32,174 nucleotides of DNA from JBBIMS01 sp964531645 (GTDB lineage Bacteria > Acidobacteriota > Aminicenantia > JBFLYD01 > JBBIMS01): positions 1-32,174 of the forward strand of contig CAZHEF010000033.1 in assembly GCA_964531645.1 (NCBI GenBank), written 5' to 3'. Below the pieces are notes generated by a model, which searched no databases, was not told where the DNA came from, and saw only the letters and a program-made list of their open reading frames with translations. This document shows positions 7,607 through 14,956 of this stretch, piece by piece. Made by a program: the position numbers and the translations under genes. Numbering within the stretch: position 1 is the first letter of the stretch; each line of letters begins with the position of its first letter.

Positions 7607-8563
7607 ATGAAAATAGACTTCTTTGAACAGCAAAGATACAATCAGAGAAAAACTTTTTTTATAATTCTCCTTTTCATTGGATTTCTTGGGATAGTTGGAT
7701 ATGGATTTGATTATTTCTATATAGGTGGAAATTTCCCGTATGCAACAATTTTTGCCCTTTTTATTGGAACCACTAATGCTCTCTTCTCATATTATCTTGG
7801 CGACCAGATGGTTCTCGGTTCAGTGGGAGCAAAACCTGCAAACCCTTCAAAGTTTAAAGAGCAACAGTTAATAAACATTGTAAATGAGATGTCCATTGCT
7901 TCTGGAATTCCTGCACCAAAGGTCTGGATAATGGAGGAAGCCTCTCCAAATGCCTTCGCCACAGGAAGGGACGAAAGGCATTCAAGCCTCTGTGTTACAA
8001 CAGGTTTAATAGATACAATGAATCGTGAAGAGCTTCAGGGAGTAATAGGACATGAGATAGGGCATATAAGGAACAGGGATATTCTAACAATGACAATTGT
8101 TTCTGCTCTCGTTGGTGCAATAGTTCTACTTTCCGATTGGGCAAGAAGAACATTCTTTTATTCAGGAGGAAGAAGCTCAAGAAGGGATAGAAAAGGTTCT
8201 GGTGGGATCATTTTGCTCGTTGTTTTGATTCTTATAATAATTGCTCCTATTTTGGCAAGGATAATGGCTATGGCAATTTCAAGGGCAAGGGAATATATGG
8301 CTGACGCTGCATCCGCTGAGTTTACAAGGAACCCTCTAGCCTTGGCTTCTGCTCTTGAAAAAATAAAAAATCATTACGATAAAGTTGTTGACAGAGCAAC
8401 AGATGGAACAGCTCATTTATTCATATCAGATCCAAAAGCGAGAAAGTTAACATCAAAAGAAGGTTTTTTTGCAAATCTTCTCTCCACCCATCCTCCCATT
8501 GAAAGAAGAATTATGATTCTGAAAGAAATGGCAGGGATTCCAGCAGGTCAAGAAGTTTTTTAG
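7607..8563 (+). CDS. htpX: HtpX-like M48 membrane metalloprotease
   Basis: A 318-residue zinc protease of the inner membrane, used for quality control of membrane proteins. Hydrophobic segments at about residues 16-36 and 44-64 come first, then the zinc motif HEIGH at 149-153. Two further membrane segments follow at about 160-178 and 195-215. The third zinc ligand is in REYMADAAS, and the C-terminus holds STHPPIERRI. All active-site parts are present. It is in an operon with lemA. The SD is weak, so coupling to lemA translation is likely. Confidence 0.95.
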   Translation: MKIDFFEQQRYNQRKTFFIILLFIGFLGIVGYGFDYFYIGGNFPYATIFALFIGTTNALFSYYLGDQMVLGSVGAKPANPSKFKEQQLINIVNEMSIASGIPAPKVWIMEEASPNAFATGRDERHSSLCVTTGLIDTMNREELQGVIGHEIGHIRNRDILTMTIVSALVGAIVLLSDWARRTFFYSGGRSSRRDRKGSGGIILLVVLILIIIAPILARIMAMAISRAREYMADAASAEFTRNPLALASALEKIKNHYDKVVDRATDGTAHLFISDPKARKLTSKEGFFANLLSTHPPIERRIMILKEMAGIPAGQEVF

Positions 8564-8571
8564 ACAGAATT

Positions 8572-8600
8572 TTGACAAATGATTTTATTTAGAGTATAAA
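8572..8600 (+). promoter_or_regulatory. Promoter of the first pseudopilin gene
   Basis: TTGACA (8572-8577), 17 bp, TATAAA (8595-8600), just after the htpX stop; the SD AAGGAGGA follows at 8605-8612. Confidence 0.78.
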
Positions 8601-8618
8601 ATTACAAGGAGGAAAATA

Positions 8619-9386
8619 ATGAGTAAAGCAAGAAAAGACTGCAATTTCAAGAAGGTTATAAAAAAGTTTTTCTCTTGGAAAAAAAAAGAAACGACAACGG
8701 TTCACAGATCACGAATTACGGATCCAGGCTTCACCCTCGTTGAAATGGTAGTTGTCCTTGCGGTTATATCAATTCTTGTTGGAATAATTGTCCCTACTGT
8801 TGTAAAGCATATAAGAGATGCAAGAATTGCAAGGGTTAGGAATGAAGTTCAGGTAATTGGCTCAGCAATATTAAGCATGCACAAGGATACAGGTAGATGG
8901 CCGTTTACAAATGCAGATGGACCCTCTGGTGGTGTAAATAGAGTGATTGGATCTATGGATCCAACAGCAATGTGCACAACTGTTGCTCCAGGAGCTCTTG
9001 CAGGAGCGTCCAACTGGGGAACTTTGGGACCGATAAAACCTTTGTATGACTATATCTATTACAACAATCCCGACGATGATACTGGTCCAATAAATCAGAA
9101 CCAGCCGGGGCAGGATTATCCAACACTTGGTGATTTTCGATGGCTCGGTCCCTATCTCGACCAGCCAATTTATGCAGACCCATGGGGATATTCCTATATA
9201 ATTTCAGCACGATATTTTCCAGGAAATCCTATTGCTGTCACAACGGGACATAGGGTTTTAATCCTCTCTCCAGGTCCTGACCTATCTTGGTCAACAGCTT
9301 TTTCCGACACAATTACGAGAAATACCTTTCCCGACGACTCTCCCTATGGAGATGATGTGGGATTCGTGATTGTGACGAATGAATAA
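8619..9386 (+). CDS. GspG-like pseudopilin with a 37-residue leader
   Basis: A 255-residue type IV pilin-like protein. The prepilin peptidase site is G37-FTLVEM with Glu at mature position 5, followed by the hydrophobic helix VVVLAVISILVGIIVPTV. The C-terminal domain has DPWG and a late DDSPYGDDVG acidic loop, like the calcium site of major pseudopilins. The leader is very long and basic; the strong SD (AAGGAGGAAAAT) places translation at 8619, so it is real. Its last part (8700-8723) is made of CACGAATTACGG words like those in intergenic arrays. A close paralog follows at 9457. No other secretion gene is nearby. Confidence 0.9.
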   Translation: MSKARKDCNFKKVIKKFFSWKKKETTTVHRSRITDPGFTLVEMVVVLAVISILVGIIVPTVVKHIRDARIARVRNEVQVIGSAILSMHKDTGRWPFTNADGPSGGVNRVIGSMDPTAMCTTVAPGALAGASNWGTLGPIKPLYDYIYYNNPDDDTGPINQNQPGQDYPTLGDFRWLGPYLDQPIYADPWGYSYIISARYFPGNPIAVTTGHRVLILSPGPDLSWSTAFSDTITRNTFPDDSPYGDDVGFVIVTNE

Positions 9387-9456
9387 AGAAGCTAAAAGGA
9401 CAGATATAATTATCATGGCAATTAAATATGTAAAGATATTTAAAGGGAGGTAAATC

Positions 9457-10182
9457 ATGAATTATATACAACAGACTACAGTTCACGAATTGCGAATCTT
9501 GAACCGCAAGCCACGAACCACGAGTTACGGGTTTACCCTTGTAGAAATGGTTGTTGTTCTTGCGGTTATTTCAATACTTGTGGCAATTTTAGTCCCCACT
9601 GTTGCAAAGCATATTGCAGATTCTCAGATAGCAAGAGCAAACAATGAAGTTCAGGTGATTGGGTCAGCTATTGCATCTCTTTACAAGGATACAGGTTTCT
9701 GGCCGTATACAAATGCGGATGGACCTTCTGGTGGTGTGAATAGAGTTGTAGGAAATCCCGCCACAATTCCGGCGGGAGTTGGACCTGATGCAGGAACTGG
9801 AGCTGATAACTGGGGAACATGGGATCCAATAAAACCTCTTTACGATTATCTCTACTTTAATAGTCCAGATGGAGATTCGATCCCTCCCGAGCAAGGGGAT
9901 CCTGGTAATTATCCCACATCAGGGCATTTTGCATGGAGAGGACCTTATCTTGACAAACCCCTATACGATGATCCATGGGGAAGATCCTATGTGGTTTCAG
10001 CAAGATATTTTCCTGGAAACATTCAGATAGCGGATCCTTCTGGTCACAGGGTTATTATTCTTTCAGCTGGACTTAATAGACTGTGGTCAACCCCTTTCAG
10101 CGATTCAGTAACAAGATATACGAATCCTGATGATTCACCAAGACATGATGACATTGGTCTTATTATATATACAAACCTTTAA
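9457..10182 (+). CDS. GspG-like pseudopilin with a 25-residue leader
   Basis: A 241-residue paralog of the preceding pseudopilin; the two share most of the first 70 mature residues, including NEVQVIGSAI and NADGPSGGVNRV, pointing to a tandem duplication. The peptidase site is G25-FTLVEM with Glu5. The C-terminal domain keeps DPWG, SARYFPGN and the DDSP-HDDIG acidic loop. The start at 9457 is fixed by GGGAGGTAAATC. Nearly the whole leader (9481-9530) is encoded by CACGAATTGCG/CACGAACCACG words, unlike the 5-residue leader of the third paralog. A TATAAT at 9405-9410 may mark a weak promoter, but no -35 is seen. Confidence 0.9.
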   Translation: MNYIQQTTVHELRILNRKPRTTSYGFTLVEMVVVLAVISILVAILVPTVAKHIADSQIARANNEVQVIGSAIASLYKDTGFWPYTNADGPSGGVNRVVGNPATIPAGVGPDAGTGADNWGTWDPIKPLYDYLYFNSPDGDSIPPEQGDPGNYPTSGHFAWRGPYLDKPLYDDPWGRSYVVSARYFPGNIQIADPSGHRVIILSAGLNRLWSTPFSDSVTRYTNPDDSPRHDDIGLIIYTNL

Positions 10183-10189
10183 TGGAGAA

Positions 10190-10204
10190 TGACAAAATTT
10201 GTCA
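10190..10204. promoter_or_regulatory. Palindrome TGACAAA-A-TTTGTCA
   Basis: A perfect 7+1+7 inverted repeat just after the second pseudopilin. TTTGTC recurs at about 10220 and 10277, the last as TTTGTCACAAA. They lie either side of the promoter at 10238-10267 and may be operator sites. Confidence 0.45.
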
Positions 10205-10237
10205 ATGTGGACAACAAGATTTGTCTTTAACGAGTGC

Positions 10238-10267
10238 TTGACAGAGATGCTTATTTCAGGTTATTAT
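10238..10267 (+). promoter_or_regulatory. Promoter of the third pseudopilin gene
   Basis: TTGACA (10238-10243), 18 bp, TATTAT (10262-10267). It would give a leader of about 120 bases before the ATG at 10398. Confidence 0.6.
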
Positions 10268-10358
10268 AAATAATGATTTTTGTCACAAATTTGGATGAAA
10301 AGGTTTTAGGTTTGTTTTTTAGACTAAAAAGGGACACTGAAAAATTTCCTTTCAAATC

Positions 10359-10374
10359 TGGCATAAAATTTGAG
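10359..10374 (+). promoter_or_regulatory. Weak sigma-54-like -24/-12 site
   Basis: TGGCAT (10359-10364) followed by TTTGAG (10369-10374). The GG is ten bases from GA, where GC is expected. The same imperfect form is seen at 22499, divergent from a sigma-54 activator gene. The changed -12 base makes this doubtful. Confidence 0.25.
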
Positions 10375-10397
10375 TCTAATAAAATAAGGAGGTTAGT

Positions 10398-10994
10398 ATG
10401 AAACAAAAAGGTTTTACACTAATTGAAATGGTGGTTGTCCTTGCAGTTGTTGCAATTCTTGCCGCAATTCTTGTCCCGACAATTGCAAAGAACATTCAGG
10501 ATGCGAATATTACAAGAGCCCAGAATGAAACCCAGGTTATTGCTGCTGCTATGGCTTCTTTCTATAAGGATTTAGGGAGATGGCCTACAGAAGATGGAAC
10601 GGACGGGAATATGGATAACGACCTTAACTTGCTTTATACAGATGATGGAGCTCAACCGGCTGATGACGGAAACGGGGCCTGGAATACTACCACCCCTGCA
10701 GGAGAGTTTGAGGATCATCTTGTTGTGAATGACCCTAATGGTGACGGAACTCCTAATCAAGCTAATGAATATCCGACTACTGGAAAATGGAGATGGAGAG
10801 GGCCTTACTTAGCAGATATTACACAGGATCCTTTTGGATGCAGATATGCCTGCAATGTTCAATATCTCTGGAATACTATTACCAATGCAGTTTATGTTCT
10901 TTCAGCTGGACCAGATAGAACCTGGAATACTGGCTTTACTCAAGCATTACCTGGAACAATTGGTGGAGACGACATAGGAACACCTGTAAAGTAA
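10398..10994 (+). CDS. GspG-like pseudopilin with a short leader
   Basis: A 198-residue pseudopilin with the ordinary leader MKQKG, then FTLIEMVVVLAVVAILAAIL with Glu5. It has the same helix continuation (NETQVIAAAMASFYKDLGRW) and a C-terminal domain with DPFG and GGDDIG. It is more divergent from the two upstream copies than they are from each other. SD: AAGGAGG. It has its own promoter, so three pseudopilins may be used under different conditions. A long hairpin follows at 11013. Confidence 0.92.
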   Translation: MKQKGFTLIEMVVVLAVVAILAAILVPTIAKNIQDANITRAQNETQVIAAAMASFYKDLGRWPTEDGTDGNMDNDLNLLYTDDGAQPADDGNGAWNTTTPAGEFEDHLVVNDPNGDGTPNQANEYPTTGKWRWRGPYLADITQDPFGCRYACNVQYLWNTITNAVYVLSAGPDRTWNTGFTQALPGTIGGDDIGTPVK

Positions 10995-11012
10995 TTGAAA
11001 TTCAATTAATTA

Positions 11013-11045
11013 AGCGAGAGTGGGAAAGTCTTTCCCACTCTCGCT
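11013..11045. terminator. Perfect 15 bp hairpin after the pseudopilins
   Basis: AGCGAGAGTGGGAAA (11013-11027) pairs fully with 11031-11045 across the loop GTC. No T-run follows on the plus strand. It may stop or stabilise the pseudopilin mRNA. Confidence 0.6.
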
Positions 11046-11058
11046 ACTATCTATTGTG

Positions 11059-11295
11059 AATAACCAATAACCAAATTCCAATAATCAAAATATTAAATTC
11101 TAATGACCAATTACCAAATTTTCTAATATCCAAACTCCAAATATAGCTATTAGCTAACAGCTTACAGCAAAAGCTTGGAAAGATATTGAAAATTAAAAAT
11201 TGAAAATTGAAGATTTTAAAATGAAAAATTAATTAAATGCGAGAAAAGCGAGATAGGTTAAAGAGTTCTTGCTGATAGCTGTGAGCTGTTTGCTA
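11059..11295. repeat. Intergenic word arrays, several types in series
   Basis: Consecutive blocks: ACCAATAACCAAATTCC-type words (11059-11142); TAGCTATTAGCTAACAG (11144-11160) with more AGC words to 11176; AAATTGAAAATT words (11185-11235); GCGAGAAAAGCGAGA (11239-11253); and GATAGCTGTGAGCTG (from 11274). None encodes a protein. The remaining stretch to 11682 is AT-rich and I see nothing definite in it, except inverted GGCGAGAAAG-type words near 11637-11675. Confidence 0.6.
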
Positions 11296-11682
11296 AAATC
11301 TTGTTTTGACTAATTCTGATCTGAAACCTTCTCTCAGCTTTTCGGAAATCGTATTAAATATTTGTTTAATATTTTAAAATCAATCTCATAGAAATAAATT
11401 TCATCAAAAGCACCAGAATTCTTATTTATTTTCTTAATACAAACCAGTCAAGCAAACTTTCTCATTTTTTTCTGCAATTAAGAGCAGAAGTTAAGTGTGC
11501 GGAAGTGAGAAAACTATTAATTAAAAATACAAAAGTTTAATGATGGTTTCAGATTACGAGCTTCAGGCTTGAAATTAAAAAGAACAACATGACAATTATA
11601 TTTCTTCTCTGAACTATAATCAGCTAAAAGATATTAACTTTCTCGCCAATATGCTCGTCTTGGCTGTTCTCGCTAATTCCTC

Positions 11683-13686
11683 TCACACAACTGCAGAGGG
11701 TGGTGCCTCCTCCTCAGGAGAGCCAGCATTCTTTAATGGAACAGCAATAAGATATATGGCAATAATAATGAGGAATATTCCTCCAACCCAGTAACTTGGT
11801 GATTGGAAAATGGCAGGAATTTCTACCTGAGCAAATGTTAATCCCGCTCTGACAAGACCAGTTAAGGCTTCTCCTGCAATTAATCCAGATGCTAAGAGAA
11901 TACCAACATTTTCAACTCTTGTCTTCTGTGCCTGATTTAATCCTTTCTTTTCAGCCATTCTGTCAACAATTGCTCTTATAACACCTCCAACAAATATAGC
12001 AAATGTCGTCTCAAGGGGTAGGTACATTCCAACTGCCACAAGCATAGGAGAGCGAACCTGAACTAATACCATTGCAATTCCCATGAATATTCCTACAATG
12101 ACCAGGGGCCATGCCATTTCTCCGCCTACAATTCCTTGGGAAATTGCCGCCATCAATCCCGCTTGAGGAGCAGGAAGTTCCTTTGAGCCAAAGGTAAAGG
12201 CTCCGTGAAGAACCATGAGGGGGAAGAAAAGAACAAGGGATGCAATAAGGATTCCGAATATATCTCCAACCTGCATTTTCCAGGGAGTTCCACCAAGGAT
12301 ATGCCCAACTTTTAAGTCCTGGAGCATCTCTCCTGCAACAGCAGATGAGACACATACAACAGCTGCAACACCAAGAACAGCAGAAACACCGCTCATTCCT
12401 GTTGCTCCCACAAGAACCATTAAAAGAGCAGCAATTATCAATGTAGAAAGGGTTAAGCCTGAGATTGGATTGTTGGATGAGCCGATCATACCAACAAGAT
12501 TTCCTGAGACCGCAGCAAAAAAGAATCCTGCAACGAACATAACAACTGCCGCAAGGAGTGCTGTTTCAAAAGCACCTGAGAATATTTTGTAAAGGAAGAT
12601 CATCAGAATAAATGAGATTAATAGCCCTGTTAAGACTACCCTGATATTCAAATCCTTTTCAATTCTCGAAGTTGCTTCTCCCGCTCCAGCCGCCTTTTTT
12701 ACATCTGAAATAGACCTTTTGATTCCAGCAGAGAGATTTTTCCTCATTCTCCATAGTGTAAAGAAAGCTCCTACAAGCATTCCTCCGACTGCAATTGGTC
12801 TAATTATAAATTTCCAGACATTTACAACCATTCCATCCCATGATACATCTGCTATAGGGATTCCAGGATAGAATTTTTCAGCAAGTTGAGGTCCTAAGAA
12901 GTAAATTAATAAAGGAGCAAAGAGACCCCATGCAAGAACTCCTCCTGCGAAGTTTAGAGATGCAAGTCTCGGTCCAATTATGTATCCGACTCCAATATAG
13001 GCGGGATAAATTCCAGGACCTGCAACAGCGACAGTTCCACCTGCATCGACTGTTGGTGAAGTCTTATCAGTTCCTAATCTGACAAAGCTCTTCCCGATTG
13101 TTCCGACCTTGATTATGAAATCCTTTGAGGCAGCAAAGAGTTTTGTTACTCCAAGAGCATAGATCAATGCTCCAACTCCCATTGCTTGAAAAAGGAATTT
13201 TGCGCCAGCACTCCCTTTCTGTCCTGCTTTATGAATCTCAGATGCAGCTACTGATTCAGGATATGGAAGCTCAGGGTCTGTTACCATTACTCTTCTTAAG
13301 AATGTCACAAAAAGGATTCCAAGAAAACCTCCAACAAACATGAGGGCTGATGATTTGAGATAGGCTTCAACTGTATTGAATTTTAACCATACTCCAGTTA
13401 TGAGGAACGCAGGTATTGTGAATATAGCCCCTGCCGCAACAGATTCGCCGATAGAACCAACAGTTCGGGCAAAATTTTCTTCAAGAATTGAACCACCCAT
13501 AAGTTTCAAAAAAGCCATTCCAATAACTGCAGCAGGATAAGTAGCAGCGATTGTCATACCTGCTCTCAAACCCAGATAAGCATTGGCTGCACCAAGAATC
13601 ACACTCATCAATAGCCCGAGAATCAAAGCCCTCAAAGTAAACTCTTTCATTTCGGTTGTTTCAGGAACAAATGGTCTGTAACTCAT
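11683..13686 (-). CDS. OPT-family oligopeptide/metal-chelate transporter
   Basis: A 667-residue inner-membrane transporter of the OPT family with about 14-16 hydrophobic segments across its length. The bacterial OPT signature is clear near the N-terminus: AANAYLGLRAGMTIAATYPA and GSIGESVAAGAIFTIPAF. Such proteins import small peptides or metal-peptide complexes by proton symport. The SD AAGGAGTG precedes the ATG. It lies 70 bp downstream of a Fur-family gene in the same direction, so metal-responsive control and perhaps a metal-chelate substrate are reasonable inferences. No terminator is obvious after it. Confidence 0.93.
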   Translation of the reverse strand: MSYRPFVPETTEMKEFTLRALILGLLMSVILGAANAYLGLRAGMTIAATYPAAVIGMAFLKLMGGSILEENFARTVGSIGESVAAGAIFTIPAFLITGVWLKFNTVEAYLKSSALMFVGGFLGILFVTFLRRVMVTDPELPYPESVAASEIHKAGQKGSAGAKFLFQAMGVGALIYALGVTKLFAASKDFIIKVGTIGKSFVRLGTDKTSPTVDAGGTVAVAGPGIYPAYIGVGYIIGPRLASLNFAGGVLAWGLFAPLLIYFLGPQLAEKFYPGIPIADVSWDGMVVNVWKFIIRPIAVGGMLVGAFFTLWRMRKNLSAGIKRSISDVKKAAGAGEATSRIEKDLNIRVVLTGLLISFILMIFLYKIFSGAFETALLAAVVMFVAGFFFAAVSGNLVGMIGSSNNPISGLTLSTLIIAALLMVLVGATGMSGVSAVLGVAAVVCVSSAVAGEMLQDLKVGHILGGTPWKMQVGDIFGILIASLVLFFPLMVLHGAFTFGSKELPAPQAGLMAAISQGIVGGEMAWPLVIVGIFMGIAMVLVQVRSPMLVAVGMYLPLETTFAIFVGGVIRAIVDRMAEKKGLNQAQKTRVENVGILLASGLIAGEALTGLVRAGLTFAQVEIPAIFQSPSYWVGGIFLIIIAIYLIAVPLKNAGSPEEEAPPSAVV

Positions 13687-13756
13687 TCCATCACTCCTTA
13701 AAAAGCTTTAATGGTTCAATTTATATTAAAAAAAAATTAATTTCAAGCAGTAAAAA

Positions 13757-14188
13757 TCATTTTCTATGCCTTTTGCACTGACCAAGTATTTCTATTTCAA
13801 CAGAGTGAATTGAGAATTTATTTTTCTCCGCAAGTTTATTCAAATTTTTTTTTACTTCTTCAACTTCAAATTCAATAACTTCTTTGCATTCTAAACAAAC
13901 CATATGTCCGTGAATCCTTTTTGAAATTCCCAATTCAAAATGACTGTGTCCTTCTCCAAGGGTAACAGCCTTCAAAACCCCCCCCTTTACAAGCAAAGAA
14001 AGGGTTCTGTAAAGGGTGGCTCTTGAGACAGATATCTCCTTTTCTATTAGCTTCTTGAGTATTTCTTCAGCATCAAGATGAGTGTCACGAAAAGATAGAA
14101 TCTCTTCTATTACTGCTTTTCTTCCCTTTGTAAACCTCATTCTCTTGAGGTCGAGATATTCTTTAAATTTCTCAACTTCAATTTTCAT
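13757..14188 (-). CDS. Fur-family metalloregulator
   Basis: A 143-residue DNA-binding repressor of the Fur/PerR/Zur group. The winged helix covers about residues 15-85 with SRATLYRTLSLLVKGGVL as recognition region. The metal site includes HSHFELG and HGHMVCLECKEVIEF with one CxxC. The second CxxC usually found near the C-terminus is reduced to a single Cys (GQCKRHRK), so a four-Cys structural zinc site is not possible in the standard form. Which metal or signal it senses is undetermined. No SD is present; the promoter's -10 is seven bases from the ATG. It is probably cotranscribed with the OPT gene. Confidence 0.92.
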   Translation of the reverse strand: MKIEVEKFKEYLDLKRMRFTKGRKAVIEEILSFRDTHLDAEEILKKLIEKEISVSRATLYRTLSLLVKGGVLKAVTLGEGHSHFELGISKRIHGHMVCLECKEVIEFEVEEVKKNLNKLAEKNKFSIHSVEIEILGQCKRHRK

Positions 14189-14195
14189 CGTATAT

Positions 14196-14224
14196 AATAT
14201 AATTTTTAATTTTTATGTTGTCAA
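14196..14224 (-). promoter_or_regulatory. fur promoter, probably leaderless
   Basis: Minus strand: TTGACA (14224-14219), 17 bp, TATATT (14201-14196), then seven bases to ATG. The expected start of transcription is the first base of the start codon. Confidence 0.72.
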
Positions 14225-14280
14225 ATAAAATCGAATACCGAAATCTCCAAGTTTTAAAGGGTCTATCTTAAGAAGGATAA

Positions 14281-14520
14281 GCAATGAACGATGGGCAATG
14301 AGCTATGAGCTATCAGCTACGAGCCTGCTTCCTGAAATTGTCTTGCGAGTCTTGTCAGTCTTGCTTTTCTTGAATTCAATTAATTTTGCATTTTAAAATC
14401 TCCAATTTCCAATTCTCAATTCTAAATCCTCAATTCTTTTGTATTGAAAAATTGGTAATTGGAGCTTGGTTATCGGTGCTTGGTGATTTCAATTTTTGTG
14501 ATTTTTCATTTTAAAAATCC
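14281..14520. repeat. Intergenic word arrays between fur and tRNA-Phe
   Basis: Blocks in series: GCAATGAACGATGGGCAATG with AGCTATGAGCTATCAGC (14281-14324); CTTGCGAGTCTTGTCAG (from 14342); TCCAATTTCCAATTCTC words (14400-14436); and TTGGTAATTGGAGCTTGG words (14452-14487). The pattern is like 11059-11295, partly in inverse orientation. No gene is seen in the 390 bp between the fur promoter and the tRNA. Confidence 0.6.
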
Positions 14521-14575
14521 TCAAACAGGACTAAAAAGAAAGCCTGAAAAGGACGAAAACGGAGTAAAGGCGGTC

Positions 14576-14602
14576 TTGACAAATAGGCTCTGAGTTGATA
14601 AT
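14576..14602 (+). promoter_or_regulatory. tRNA-Phe promoter
   Basis: TTGACA (14576-14581) and GATAAT (14597-14602) with a short 15 bp spacer; the tRNA begins 15 bases after the -10 box. Confidence 0.55.
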
Positions 14603-14616
14603 CTTTATTTTAGCCT

Positions 14617-14689
14617 GCCGAGGTAGCTCAGTCGGTAGAGCGAGGGCCTGAAAAGCCCTGCGTCGGCGGTTCGATTCCGCCCCTCGGCA
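14617..14689 (+). tRNA. tRNA-Phe (GAA)
   Basis: A complete 73-base cloverleaf. The acceptor stem GCCGAGG pairs with CCTCGGC, followed by discriminator A. The D arm is GCTC/GAGC. The anticodon stem AGGGC/GCCCT holds loop CTGAAAA with anticodon GAA. The variable loop has five bases and the T arm is GGCGG-TTCGATT-CCGCC. CCA is not encoded and must be added by a nucleotidyltransferase. It stands alone, with no other tRNA next to it. Confidence 0.97.
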
Positions 14690-14699
14690 TTTGTTATTA

Positions 14700-14738
14700 A
14701 GAGAGGCGCGAGAAGGGCGAGACTGGCGAGAAAGGATA
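14700..14738. repeat. GGCGAGA word array after the tRNA
   Basis: Repeated GCGAGAAGGGCGAGACTGG-type words. They match GCGAGAAAAGCGAGA at 11239 and, inverted, the stretch at 11637-11675. Confidence 0.5.
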
Positions 14739-14874
14739 AAAAGGAGCAAAAAAGCTAAACTATCGAGGGATAATTTTTTCTTTTGTGCTTTTGTTTCTCA
14801 GGGTTGAAAAGATTATAAATGTCAATTTCCAATTGAGGAATTAAAAAAGGCTCTTGACAGTCCTCCGGGTTTTT

Positions 14875-14914
14875 AGCTGTGAGTTGTAGGCTGTAAGCTG
14901 TTAGCTATTAGCTT
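14875..14914. repeat. AGCTGTTAGCT word array before rel
   Basis: Four to five degenerate copies of AGCTGTGAG/GGCTGTAAG/CTGTTAGCTATTAGC, the best example of this word family in the window, ending about 40 bp before rel. Confidence 0.6.
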
Positions 14915-14956
14915 TTTCCCATCGATTTTCTCCACAATGAGTGTTATTATAATATT

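Noticed and set aside
9405..9410. Promoter for the second pseudopilin gene
   Set aside because: TATAAT is present but nothing like a -35 box lies at the right distance; left as a remark only.
11059..11142. Possible CRISPR array
   Set aside because: The copies are short, degenerate and have no constant repeat with unique spacers; no cas gene is present.
11683..13686. Long ORFs on the opposite strand and in other frames inside the OPT gene (for example 12011-12355, 12215-12592)
   Set aside because: Shadows of the OPT frame without SD or domain.
14854..14859. TTGACA upstream of rel as its -35 box
   Set aside because: No -10-like hexamer follows at 15-19 bp; the sequence there is part of the AGCTGTGAG words.
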